Source: Imbricaverruca yamaguchii (lineage: Eukaryota > Arthropoda > Thecostraca > Neoverrucidae). Taken from it: a stretch of 64,000 bases of DNA. Made by a program: the position numbers and the translations under genes. The stretch covers positions 1-64,000 of the forward strand of contig JAOTOL010001071.1 of the NCBI GenBank assembly GCA_034440575.1, in the 5' to 3' direction. The notes under the pieces were generated by a model. It made no database searches. It was not told where the DNA came from and worked only from the letters and a program-made list of their open reading frames with translations. Positions 43,820 to 55,239 of this stretch are shown here, piece after piece (within the stretch, counting starts at the first letter, position 1; the number at the start of each line of letters is the position of its first letter).

Positions 43820-44620
43820 ATTGTACACACATTGGACCTTCGACACCTGTGAAATTATTTCGATATCTCAACATTCTGATACCGTACGGCAGGCCACGTC
43901 GAGTGACACCCACATAAAACAAATTAAAGCTATAGCGACGAAACCCGATGATTTTAAAAGTGTAAAACTGGCCTTTGACCTTGAGGCTTGACCTGAAATG
44001 TCCCGGGTTTAAATGTTGTTCGAGGGTTGCCAACGAGCTATCTCTTGATACCAAACGTGTGTAGCTTTTGGAGAAAACGAAGAATCGCGGGCGACCGAAA
44101 GAATTAGCTCGACCATTGAGCTTGGAAATTAACATGCTATCTGAACAGTTCGCTAGAGCACCTCATGGCACGTCGAATGACTCGCACTTGATGAAAATTG
44201 AAGACATAGCGACGAGAAGCGAGGACTTCGAGCAATTTACACTATCCCATCTTGTGGTATGAAATTGGCGTGTTCCGGTTTGAAATACTACTCGAGGTGC
44301 ACCACGACCTACTGCTTGATACCAAATGTGGATAGGTCAGAGCAACGGAAAAAAATACGAGGCAACCAAAGAAACTGGTTTGACCTTTGCTCTATCAAAT
44401 GATTGGATCTGGTAACATTATAATACGACACAAGCTGCGTCAAATGACACTCACTTGAAGAAAATTGAATTAATGACGATGAATCGCGAGGACTTCGAAA
44501 AAATCAAATTGGCCTTTGACCTTGAAGTTTGACCTTAGTATATACCGATTTCAAAATGTTACTCGATTGTTCACCATGGGCTATCGCTTCATAGTGGATC
44601 CGGTAGGCTTGGTGAGGCGA
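43820..44620 (+). repeat. About 280-bp diverged tandem repeats
   Basis: Roughly three units share GCTATCNCTTGATACCAAA/CTACTGCTTGATACCAAA-like text, TCAAATGACACTCACTTGAAG, ATAGCGACGA and TTGGCCTTTGACCTTGA. Spacing is near 280 bp. Units are strongly diverged. They lie in the GLIS intron between 44704 and 42544. Confidence 0.7.
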
Positions 44621-44703
44621 CCGCAGAAATCAGATGGAATTTTAACCCGTCGAGATGATTTCGAATTATGAACGTTCTGATGCAGCGGATCGGAAGGGCT
44701 CAC

Positions 44704-44788
44704 CTGTTTGTTGGTCAGGCATCAGGCACTGGGAGTCGTACCACGGATCCATGGTGGAGTCGTAGCCGAGGGCACCAGTCAGCTCCAG
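44704..44788 (-). CDS. Probable GLIS exon after the zinc fingers
   Basis: A minus-strand 85-nt segment with acceptor ...gtctccagtttcag and donor ACAAACAG|gtgagc. It reads LELTGALGYDSTMDPWYD and SQCLMPDQQT, acidic and aromatic, and plausible for a transactivation-type C-terminus. It begins in phase 0, as required by the exon at 46057-45944, and leaves one base, as required by 42544-42464. No conserved family motif was recognised, so confidence is moderate. Confidence 0.6.
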
Positions 44789-45943
44789 CTGAAACTGGAG
44801 ACAGCGACTACCATGTAGATGTTTTTTGCCGTGGAAAACATGATACTGAAGCCAGTCCTGTCGATAGCCCTAACAAAGGTATCACATTTTAATTCAGTAT
44901 AATACGTCGTGAATGGCGCTGGATGAGCGAGGGCACGAGGTCGTCTGTTTCTCCAGAGCTACAAGCACATGTTCGAGGATCCGTGCGGGCACGACATAGG
45001 TGAACTCGGCGCAAGTGGTCTGTCTTGGTGGCTCTTGCAGGGCAGGACATATGTGAATGCAACGCAGGTTGGCTCTCTTGGTAGCTCTTGTAGGGTAGGA
45101 CATATGTGAACTTGAAGCAAGTGGGCTCTTGGTAACTCGTGGAAACATGGCGGTGGTTTCGAATTTGGTGCAGTGTCTGCATTTATTAAATCGGTACAGC
45201 GGATTTCGGCACTGTGCACTGCAATTTCAGATGCGTGCACCATATCTGGGACTGCAGGTAAAGGGAGGGAGGCGCTGGATTTCGGAAGTATGCCCAAGGC
45301 CGACATGAACATCCTGAAAAATCCGCATCAGCCGAAATTGGTTGCATCGCTGCCAAGTTGGACACGTCCGACGAACAGGGTACACGCTGCACGCGTCTAA
45401 CAACTGAATGCACTATGCTGAACACAATACTTAACTGTAAGGTAACATACAGAGGGTATTTTTCCTCATAGCTGTGACAATAAGAGAGGACATTTTTCCT
45501 CATAGCTGTGACAATAGAATATCAGTTTGCACTTTTCTGTGAATATTGAGTACTTTATCAAAGAGGATTTCATTATTAAACAGCACCATTCAACTTCGAA
45601 ATGAGAGCATCATTTGTTGGATGCTAAAAGTCAGGCCAACAATCTATTTTCCAACCCTGGTTCACTCTGATTCTACTTGTAGAGTGATCGTATGGTATGC
45701 GAGATAGGTTAGTGTAGTTCCTAGTCCGATGAACCAGCATAATATCGAGTATTATTCCTGGTACCGATTAGCATGTTGTTCGCTACCCTGCCTTGCGTCG
45801 AGAGACTGGTCGTTCAGCACCCGCCTTATATTGGAATGTGGAGCATCACATCCCACGTTATGTCGATCAATGATTTGGGAATGAACCCTTGGAAGGAACA
45901 TGATGTCAGCTCTGTGTGGGTCATGGACTGCGAGGCGCCATAC

Positions 45944-46057
45944 CTTTTGTCGAGAGACGGACTGCTCTGCGGCCGAGTGGTTCTTGATGTGCTTCCTCAG
46001 CGACGAAGGATCTGTGTATCGTTTGTGGCAGCCCGGTACCTGGCACATGTACGGTTT
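45944..46057 (-). CDS. GLIS: GLIS zinc finger 5 exon
   Basis: Coding exon of 114 nt, acceptor ...ttggttgttcccgcag and donor CAAAAG|gtatgg. It encodes KPYMCQVPGCHKRYTDPS and SLRKHIKNHSAAEQSVSRQK. The CxxxxC-x12-H-x3-H finger with KRYTDPSSLRKH is the last finger of the GLI/GLIS family, and the text fits GLIS1/GLIS3 closely, with some resemblance to GLIS2 and Drosophila lame duck. GLIS proteins are nuclear Kruppel-like factors that activate or repress transcription from GC-rich sites. The exon is phase 0 at both ends and joins in the linker HKDA-KPY. Confidence 0.96.
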
Positions 46058-46739
46058 CTGCGGGAACAACCAATGTGGTTCTACACTTTGGGCGGCTGAA
46101 ATCGAAACGATGCAATTACTGTATCGCACAGTATATGTACATGATCAACAATCAAATTAGCATCTCGACGACAAATGTTGTTTTCTGGACCTCAGCACTC
46201 TTCTACGTTCCCCCACCCCGAATGCGATTGCCATTATCTGCTTCGGCATATATAGAACATTACGAAGTAACTCGGCATGGCGAAAGTGGCCAGGTCGTCG
46301 ACTTGCATTATTAAAAAGGAAGATTCAAAAGACTATACACGAAGTACACAACCACAACCTGTACACAACCGGACCCACGGCATGGTGGTATCGAATTATA
46401 CTTCATTCAGAGGCTATCCACGTATCGCAATGCAAATAAACGCTTGCATGACAGTGCGCTATGCAACAGCGTTGTTGAGTAATTCGGCTGCATAATTCGC
46501 GTAATAATCACGAAAGCTGCAAGCCTCCAGCGGCATCGCGTTTCAATGTCGAGCATCTACTCCCCATTGCCATGGCGAGGCGGGGTATTTCAGTCTGGGC
46601 CCATAAAAACACCGCAAGGCCCGCATTCAGCTTATCTTAGCGACCGTTGTGCTTAGCATACGTCGCCGCATTCTAAGCGTTGCTGCAGATGCGCTGAATA
46701 TGTCCCTCCCGTCTAGATCGGGTCGTTTGTACTGTAGGT
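46058..46739. other. GLIS intron, no feature recognised
   Basis: Intronic sequence upstream of the finger 5 exon. No repeats or motifs were identified. Confidence 0.4.
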
Positions 46740-47250
46740 TGTGTTACACCCCAGCACTGAGTAGCCCAGTGTGCTCAACTAGCCCACACAGCACACAGCT
46801 GCTCACTTCACAGCACATACAGCTGCTCAACTAGCCCACACAGCACACAGCTGCTCACTTCACAGCACATACAGCTGCTCACTGCACAGCACACACAGCT
46901 GCTCACTTCACAACACACACAGCTGCTCACTCCACAGCACACACAACTGCTCGCTTCACAGCACACATAGCTGCTCACTCCACAGCACACACAGCACACA
47001 CAGCACACAGCACACAGCACCCACAGCTGGCTCAACTAACACCACGCTTCGCCATGGTCCACGTACGTAGTGCACACAGCGACCCAACCTAAACGGTGCA
47101 TACAGCTTGCCAACCTGCACAGCACACAGGCTACCGAGCACACACAACGACTCAACCTAAGTGGTACACACAGCGTGCGAACCTATACAGCACACAGGCT
47201 ACACAGACTGCCTGGCGAGCACACATATCGCACTATCACGCTACACCTAA
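46740..47250. repeat. 24-bp CAGCTGCTCAC minisatellite and diverged flank
   Basis: From about 46,790 to 47,020, units of about 24 bp (CAGCTGCTCACTTCACAGCAC plus ACA) are tandemly arrayed. A looser CAGCACACAGGCTAC-rich region continues to about 47,250. It is a GLIS intron repeat. The Cys-Val and Ser-rich ORFs over it are artefacts. Confidence 0.92.
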
Positions 47251-47564
47251 CGTTACCGGCTTCGCCATCTTGGGCTGATGACAGATAGACGGCAATTGAA
47301 TACTATGCAAATGGCACATCCTTTCTTCCCTGTTCTAAACTTATATTGATTTGTAGGTACTCCGTAATGTTGGGACATTTTTTGCGCAATCCACCACTTG
47401 TGTGGCGCATCTTGCCTTTTGTAGGTTGTGATGTTCGTCACAGATTATTAGTTAATATGTAGCTGAAGAAGCTCGATAAAAATTCACGAAAAACAAACCC
47501 TCAGGACGAAAATTGAATATCGTGGCAATGGCCGCTTCAAAAGCACGCAGAGCGATCGGCCGGT

Positions 47565-48136
47565 ACGAGGCCGGGACGTGTCCGGCACAAGGCCGGGACG
47601 TGTCCGGCACAAGGCCGGGACGCGTCCGGCACGAGACCGGGACGCGTCCGGCACAAGGCCGGGACGTGTCCGGCACAAGGCCGGGACGCGTCCGGCACGA
47701 GACCGGGACGTGTCCGGCACAAGGCCGGGACGCGTCCGGCACGAGACCGGGACGCGTCCGGCACAAGGCCGGGACGTGTCCGGCACAAGGCCGGGACGTG
47801 TCCGGCACAAGGCCGGGACGCGTCCGGCACGAGACCGGGACGTGTCCGGCACAAGGCCGGGACGCGTCCGGCACGAGACCGGGACGTGTCCGGCACAAGG
47901 CCGGGACGCGTCCGGCACGAGACCGGGACGTGTCCGGCACAAGGCCGGGACGTGTCCGGCACGAGACCGGGACGTGTCCGGCACAAGGCCGGGACGCGTC
48001 CGGCACGAGACCGGGACGTGTCCGGCACAAGGCCGGGACGCGTCCGGCACGAGACCGGGACGTGTCCGGCACGAGACCGGGACGCGTCCGGCACGAGACC
48101 GGGACGCGTCCGGCACGAGGCCGGGACGCGTCCGGC
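47565..48136. repeat. 22-bp minisatellite, about 26 copies
   Basis: The unit is CGGGACGYGTCCGGCACRAG plus RC. Two positions vary (CGTG/CGCG and CACAAGGCC/CACGAGACC), giving a pattern of unit types along the array. Because 22 is not a multiple of three, every frame cycles through the same 66-bp superunit, and several frames on both strands stay open (304-codon minus and 293-codon plus ORFs). The unit is CpG-rich, and the flank to about 48,360 is also GC-rich. Confidence 0.98.
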
Positions 48137-48344
48137 GGCCCGTCAGGTGGCCGCGGCGCGCGGCGCTGCTGCGGCGTGCAGCGACGCGTGTTGCGCCATG
48201 TGGGCGTCAGCTGGCGGCGCTGGGCGGCCTGCACTGACCGCACCGCGCCGCCCGGCGACACGGCCGCTGTGGCGCTCTGCAGCCACCGCACGACACCGGA
48301 CACGGCACGGCCAAACATTCCCACGCCGGCGCGGCGCGACGACT

Positions 48345-48802
48345 GCCCCACGCCGGCCCCTGACACTCAGCACAACCTGCCCGGCAGCCCCTGACACACA
48401 GCATAACCTGCCCGGCAGCCCCTAACACTCAGCACAACCTGCCCGGCAGCCCCTAACACTCAGCACAACCTGCCCGGCAGCTCCTGACACTCACCGCAAC
48501 CTGCCCGGCAGCCCCTGACACTCAACACTACCCGCTCGGCAGCCCCTGACACTCAGCACAACCTGCCCGGCAGCCGCTGACACTCAGCACAACCGGACAG
48601 GCAGCCCCTGACACTCAACACAACCTGCTCGGCAGCCCCTGACACTCACCGCAATCTGCCCGGCGGCCCCTGACACTCACCGCAGTCTGCCCGGCGGCCC
48701 CTGACACTCACCGCAATCTGCCCGGCGGCCCCTGACACTCACCGCAACCTGCCCGGCGGCCCCTGACACTCACCGCAATCTGCCCGGCGGCCCCTGACAC
48801 TG
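48345..48802. repeat. 31-bp minisatellite, first block
   Basis: About 14 units of 31 bp: CCCTGACACTCAGCACAACC plus TGCCCGGCAGC. Unit variants (CACCGCAATC in later units) are grouped toward the right end. The array stops abruptly at about 48,802 and resumes at 49,262. Confidence 0.96.
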
Positions 48803-49261
48803 TGATGACTTATTCGTGAAATTGGGTGGCATATACCACTTTCTGAGCACTCAATCGACATCCCTCCTCAAAAAGTATCGACATTCTGCTCCTTGATGCA
48901 TGCTTATGAAGTCTTCATGCCACTTTTCTAACAGTACATCGCTTATAAGTAGCACGTGCACACTCTCGATAAAGAATGATGACACGAACATTTCGCAATG
49001 CAATTTCGGGCAAGGAGATTGCCTATAATATGATATGGCATACAATGGTAGTTTATAGCATAGTTATTATTCTCCCTATCCCGAATATGTTCTTAAATTT
49101 TGAATCTCAAAACAAATGATAAAGATACAGTCATAAGTTCCTCCACAGCTCACATTTGAGTCTGAAGGACATGAAGAAAAAATTAAGTGAATAATTCATT
49201 GGCAATTTTCGGCGTCCTACTGGGCACGTTTCGGCATCTCGAACCTAACGATAAACTATCA
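48803..49261. other. AT-rich segment splitting the 31-bp array
   Basis: About 460 bp of AT-rich unique-looking sequence between two blocks of the same minisatellite. It could be an insertion into the array, but no terminal repeats or duplications are visible beyond the array unit itself. Confidence 0.6.
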
Positions 49262-49498
49262 TTTTAGCCCTGCCCTGACACTCAACGTATCCTGCTCGGC
49301 AGCCCTTGTCACTCAACACAACCTGCTCGGCAGCTCCTGGCACTAAACGTATCCTACTCGCCAGCCCTGACACTCACCGCAACCTCCTCGGCAGCCCCTG
49401 ACACTCAACGCATCCTGCTCGGCAGCCCTGACACTCAGCACAACCTGCTCGGCAGCCCCTGACCCTGAACACCACCTGCTCGGCAGCCTTTGCCACTA
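49262..49498. repeat. 31-bp minisatellite, second block
   Basis: About seven diverged units of the same 31-bp family (CCTGACACTCAACGYATCCT, GCTCGGCAGC). They resemble the early first-block units that read TGCTCGGCAGC. Confidence 0.9.
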
Positions 49499-51460
49499 CG
49501 TGCAGATCACGACGCAAAAAAGCGCCCTTCAGTGAGCTGCCGCCTGACAAAACTGGCGGGCCATCTCCGCCAATCTTGTGTATCAAGGGCCTGAAGTAAT
49601 GGTGTCAAGTCACTGATCTGGGGCTTAATGACTGGAAATGTCACACATTCTTCGGCGACATTGAGAATTATCAGCAAACAACCCCACTGCATTCACAGAT
49701 GGCGAATGTCAGGTGCGCTAGAATGATGAACAACTCATTTAGCGTGCTTGCATAGGTTAGTTATCCTTCCTAGGTCTTTGGAAGTAATTTATCCAACCTG
49801 ACTTCAGATGACCTTTTATGCTTATGAGTCACTCTGTGGTTAATTTAGACGTTGAAGCTGGACGCGCAGTCTACTGTTGAAAATTGTATCATCTAGATTC
49901 GGTCTTCCCCATACACATCGCAGATACTATGCCGAGCATGTCAGGCGCATATCCTTGCACCGCACAGGCGCATGACTTTTTGCACCACTACCCGCTACAC
50001 GAAGTCGTCGATCTTTGCAAATAGTTGGCCTTTAAACTGACCTGGAACGTGAAACAGCAGCCTGATATACAAATTAGATGGCAATCTTGAGTTGGGTAAC
50101 ACACAATACGCCGACTATATTTGATGTCGCAAGTAATCCCTGTTTGAATATCTTAGAGAGATCGCAGCAAACACCTGCATTGAGGAAGGTGGCAAAATGC
50201 TGTGCACAGGCGAGGGAAGGTTAATCGCAACTTTTAATGTAGGTACACCTCTGTGACCTGACATCGTACTTCACCATTATGCCTGATGGCCGGCATTTGT
50301 TAGCTGTCAGCAGTGGCTAACTTAAAAGAAAACAATCTACCGTTAAAAATGTCTTGAATGAAATATGAGCATAGCTTTCACTCCAGGCTAGGCCATAAAT
50401 TTAGCTACACAAAAAATATGCGAACTTGGATTCATGTCAGAAAATTTCAACTTTCAGTTGCGGAGTGTTATTTCACCAATTTACGCAAGACTGCGGATGA
50501 ATCTAGCACAGGTCTCAATACTTATTACAAAGTATTGATTCTTACAAACCGTGTTGTGCTTTTTATATTATCCTGTGTGTACTTCGAAGCTTTGAATTCA
50601 GTGTTTACCTAATATCTTCACCTCATGAATGTAAGCTGAACGTATAAATTTAATATATCATATTTCAAAACCGGAATGGAGCATTGAGGGATAGCAAACA
50701 CCTGCACACTATGGTATCGATCACGACCCACTTCAATATTGCGTGAAAACCGTATGATCAGATGTGTTAGCTGCTAATATCTGTTCTAAATTGGAGCATG
50801 TCTGGTGTCAAACCTGTTTTTTGGAGAAAATGCTGCTGTATGTACCATCCTGTATATCAACGCATATAGCCCGTAAGCTGACATGATATACCACAGACTA
50901 CAATTTACAGGCCCATATGCTGCCATGATAGACTACAGACTACTATGTACTAGTCTAGTTTGTACACCATAATCTTCCACGACATACTACATAATATTAG
51001 TATGTCCAGGCACATAGGTAGCCACGAAAAATTACATAATATTATGTCGGCCGCTCAGTACAGGATCATAAGCTGCCATGACGGAATACAGCCTACTACG
51101 ACTACTTTAAACAGCAATTACATTGAGCAAAGATAACTCCAAGCTCGAGGGCATTCACACAGTCGGCACGAGGACGTAAATCAGCTTTCTGGGCTGACGT
51201 TATCCAAATAACGGCATAACAACCGCATACTCAAATTCGTGTCCTTGCATGTGATAAATCGTAGTCTATAGTTTATCGTGTCAGCTCATGGGCTTGTGCA
51301 TACACATTTTTGCAATATTGCTCGAAATGAACGGTGCTCTCTGTAGACTCCGATCGGCACTAGTGCTGCACTACTAGCTCTGCTACTAAATTTAGATGCA
51401 ACCAATTTACTGCCAGAACATAGTAGCTTTCAAGACAGTACGAACCGGGGTACGCAGCGG
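49499..51460. other. GLIS intron, no gene recognised
   Basis: Unique-looking AT-rich intron sequence. Recurrent short phrases such as AGCTGCCATGA and ACTACATAATATTA at about 50,880-51,080 suggest a very degenerate repeat. No ORF with motifs was seen. Confidence 0.4.
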
Positions 51461-51469
51461 GACAAGGTG

Positions 51470-51950
51470 CATTTAAAAATTGCGAGCCACCGCCGCCACG
51501 TCCAACACCACGAAAACTCGCCCACCACATCAGCGGCGGCCGACGTCACGCTCAGAGACGAGTCCCTTTACAGCACACACGCATACACCCCCCCCCCCCT
51601 CCCCCACACATACACACACACACACAGTGGGGCGGGGGTCGGCGGCGCGCCGGCAGCAGACGGCCGTGACTAACAGCGTGCACATGCATGGGAGCGGCGG
51701 CACATGTTGCGCCGGTGGGCCGGTGCGCCGGAACCGCCGCCGCCAGGCGTCCCCATTCAGCGGGTCTGATTCAGTGGGCTGCGCGCCGGTCGGCGGCAGC
51801 GGCAGCGGCGGCGGCGGCCTTCGGTGGTGGGGGCGGCGTCTCCGACGCGCTCGTCGCGACTCAGACGCGGGCTCACACCAACGGCCGACGGTCGTTGACA
51901 CCGAATTGGACGCCATGGGGTCAGTGGGGTCACCTCTGGAGTGAAGTCAA
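51470..51950. other. CpG-rich patch in a GLIS intron
   Basis: A GC-rich segment with a C-run, an (AC)n run (about 51,590-51,626) and a GCGGCGGCGG-rich part. Open frames on both strands are compositional. It could be an intronic CpG island or alternative promoter for GLIS, but no exon was recognised. Confidence 0.4.
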
Positions 51951-52279
51951 ATCGAAAATATAACGGTAAAAGTAATTAAGTTCACAGATTTCGCCAAATT
52001 ACTGTTGGATTGCACACGAAATTATCACCAATGTGTTCCTTAGAGTCATTCCAGTGAAGCACTGCTTGTGCCACATGTCGCCAAATAAGGAGGATACCAT
52101 GGACGCTGGATTCCAATTCAACATTCGGTGTAGTATTTCTAAACAGCACTACAAGCAGGGGTGTAGCTGTGTATGCTTTTAGGAGGGCAATTCCCTCAAT
52201 GTTAGGTGTTACTCGGCTCAATAATTTCAACATTTAACATGGGCCTCTAGGCGGTAATCCCCCTCCCCCACATATCAAT

Positions 52280-52370
52280 CATATGAATTTGGGTCTGCCC
52301 ATTGCCTTCATGTTTTGTGGTCCCCCTATTATTTTCAGAATCCTACGTGGATCACTATAACTAGAGCACT
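52280..52370 (+). repeat. Dispersed repeat fragment, copy 2
   Basis: Counterpart of 26,160-26,245, sharing ATTGCCTTCATGTTTTGTGG, CCCCCTAT and ATTTTCAGAATCCTACGTGG. Confidence 0.6.
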
Positions 52371-52469
52371 GCATCAGCTAAAACAAATTATATGTCGAAC
52401 GACACACACCGAATGCCCCATATGCCACCAAAACCTTCAGCGTGTTAGCGCGAGTCGTTTTCCATGGAT

Positions 52470-52918
52470 GCTAAAAAAAAAAATTTGGGGGGCTGGGAAC
52501 AAAACCCCCCCCCCCCCCCCCCCTCTCAATTATAATTAAAATAAAAAAAAAAATAAACAAATACAAATAAAAAAAAAAATATTTTTTTTTTATTTTTTTT
52601 TTATATTTTTTTTTTTTTATATTTTTATTTTTTTCCTTGAGTGGCAGGCGCCTTACTAGTACTTAAATCGTGCTCTAAAACGTCACACGTCTCTTCAAGA
52701 CCACCATGACAGCGGGCTGGGTAACTTATATCCTGATCGCTAGTGTAAAGTAGGGGCGCGCCATGCTTTTCTTAATGGTGGCGATACAACACAAACGTGG
52801 AGAAAGAGGGGACGATTCCCGGGGGCAAAAACCAAAAAAAAAGCCCGGTTTCCTGGGTAAAAAAATAAAAATTTTTTTTTTTTTTTTTAAATTTTTGGTT
52901 TTTTAGGAGGGGGGGGAA

Positions 52919-52953
<35 letters not shown>

Positions 52954-53010
52954 TTTTCACCACCAAAAAAAATATTATCCTTCTTCCAAAAAAAAAACCC
53001 TTTTTTCCGT
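52470..53010. other. Homopolymer-rich, probably unreliable sequence
   Basis: Runs of 20 C, long A/T mixtures, then G runs and about 32 consecutive C between 52,921 and 52,953. These abrupt alternating homopolymers look like base-calling or consensus failure rather than biology. Treat coordinates and content here with caution. Confidence 0.75.
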
Positions 53011-53700
53011 GAGACGCTCCGCTGCGCCTGACTGCGCCTGACTGCACATGCTCTCAGTCCCCCACATAATAGCGGTGGGGCGGGGGGTTGAATGAACGAA
53101 GAAATAAAGTCGATCTGGGGACATTTTGATGTTTGATGTAAAGGAAAAAGATGACCTTGAGGGGGCGCCGGTGGCGGAGCGGGTGTCAGATGCGCCGTCG
53201 CCGGCCGCATGCTTCGACTAGTGCCGGTCATGCCGCCATGTGCTACCTTCGTTCGCCGGATGTGGCCACGTGGCCTGGAAGTTTGCGGTCGTCCGTGTCA
53301 ACGTGTGGCGCCCCAGAGTGGCGCCCGAGGGCATCAGGCGACGAGGATATTTTGACTGTCCGACGGCGTTCGTCAGAGGGTAGGGGATGTTTTTTCATCT
53401 GTTTTTGTTCGTTTGTTTGTGTGGTGTCTGAAGTGTGGGCGCCGCACGACTACCGTCGGCCGCTGGAAGACGGCCCGGAAAGACGCTCAGCTCTGATCCG
53501 TCCAAGATAGCTGTAGTGGCCGGGTTGCTGACGGCGCACTCGAATGATTCATAATGCCCATAAAGTCATAAGTGTTCAAGCTTAGGAAGAGCTACGAGGG
53601 CCCATCCAGGTTGAGTTTGTGAAGGGAAGAGATCACAACCCTGGCAAGAAGACATTCATCGCCCCAACCAACACCATATTCCATAGAATCCATCCAACAT
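53011..53700. other. GC-rich GLIS intron patch, no exon recognised
   Basis: A plus-strand ORF of 119 codons (53,151-53,510) covers a GC-rich patch. It has no recognisable domain, and its Arg/Ser-rich composition is typical of chance ORFs in GC-rich DNA. Confidence 0.35.
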
Positions 53701-53709
53701 CCCACACAC

Positions 53710-55201
53710 TCATGGGTGTAACCATTTGGGGGAGACATGTCCCCCATTTCTTAAAAGTGGCGATTTGTCCCCCTCAATTTTGCCGTGTCCCCAACCCTCA
53801 GCTACCGAGTATCATCGCCGCGAAGTTATTCTTAATCACTTATAAAGTGAAGAGGTATATCAGAGGGTCACCAAAAATGCTAGAAGCCGATCTAGCCAAT
53901 CAACGGGCTTTACAGGCTATCTGTCGTCACAAAATCTCGGAATTGCAAATCAGCAGAGGATATAAATGTTTGCTTCCAGACCATTCTTGAATAACATGAA
54001 CCTTGAACATCTTGCGTTTTCGCTTGGGTGGGATATTGTGCTTAACCCTCCCAGTCTTTCCGGTCAGATCCTCAAAGCGCGTCACGCAGGGGTCGATAGG
54101 GACCCCCTCTAATATCCAACCTAAACGTCGCACCAGAACAAAACAGGTGTCATCGGAAAGCGCTCGACGAGTAGGGCCAGACGCTACCCCAAAGTTCCCC
54201 CTCCACAAAAAGTTTCGTCACTGGGGTGCCTAGGTTTTCACAACTTGCATTATATTTTTGGCTCTGGGATTTCATTTTGGGGGAGATTTGAGAAAAATAT
54301 TTGGAATCAGAAAAGAAAAGCAAAATCGACCAGCAACATACAAAAACTTTCGCTACTGAAAAATCAAAAAAATAAATGTATTTCAAAATTTGGAGTTTTC
54401 ACGCTTTCTTTCATTTTCTTTCTCTAATGGGCACAGCTGACCGTAAAACGTTCGAAATCAGCTTGCTCCAATAGAAAATGCTTACTTTAGCCAGAATCTT
54501 CTATTTTAACTCTAATGGGCAAATACGCAAAACTAATGGGTAATCAAAAACGGAAAAATTGAATTCCTGCTGTGCGTTTTGTTGTATCCCTAAATGTAAG
54601 CAAACGCTGAAAGTTGCATTATAATATTTTTATCCGCCAAAGCGTGACGACTGGTTGAACGTTTTTGCAGGTAACCTCAAGTGATCTTGACCAACTCGTT
54701 GCCCCAAGACGACCTGACTTTAAAATTTTGACACATGTCAAATTGATGTGGGGAAAAGGTATGCCAAATTTCGGCGGGCTGCCGCGCGCCATTCTTTCAT
54801 TATCCGCGGAAAGCCTTAAGGAGGGTTGTTAACGACTCACCCTCCCCCCGAGACGGCGCGAGTTAATTGGTCTTAACTTAACATAATTGGTCATGAAATC
54901 GGGCTCAGCACATATGACATAAATTAGACGTTTATTGGCAAGGACAAGGAGTGAAATTTGCTAATTTAGCAGAACTTTTGTCCGCAAAATACCATTTTTA
55001 ACCATGGCAAATATGGAAACCAGACATTGAAAACTAAGGGGTTGAATTCCAAAGATTCTTTCGGGGTTCGGGTGGGGTTGAGACGAGTCGGGTGGGGTTG
55101 AGGGTTGAGTTCGGGTGGGAATCCCTCTACCCTGTCGAAGCTTACCGCGTCCCTGGTTTGTCCCCCTTCCCCCATGTTCTAAACCGTGGCTACACCTATG
55201 G
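53710..55201. mobile_element. Possible 1.5-kb element with CATGGGTGTAACCA termini
   Basis: The left end CATGGGTGTAACCATTTGGG and the reverse complement of the right end (CCATAGGTGTAGCCACGG) are similar imperfect inverted repeats. They resemble the ends of the MITE-like element at 6,036. The interior includes dispersed repeat copy 2. No transposase was seen, so the call is tentative. Confidence 0.35.
54440..54860 (+). repeat. Dispersed repeat, copy 2 (CpG-retaining)
   Basis: Same-orientation partner of 33,225-33,650. Where this copy has CG (for example AAATACGCAAAACT, CAACTCGTTG, AGACGACCTG, AACGCTGAAAG), the other has TG or CA or another change. Confidence 0.9.
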
Positions 55202-55239
55202 ATCAGCCCACTTATTAGATCCTCCAAGTATTGTTGAAT

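Noticed and set aside
47452..48425. ORFs of up to 304 codons on both strands, collagen- or mucin-like in look
   Set aside because: They are produced by the 22-bp array. Several frames are open in parallel and no non-repeat domain is attached.
53151..53510. 119-codon plus-strand ORF in a GLIS intron
   Set aside because: No recognisable domain. It is Arg/Ser-rich, as expected of GC-rich non-coding sequence.
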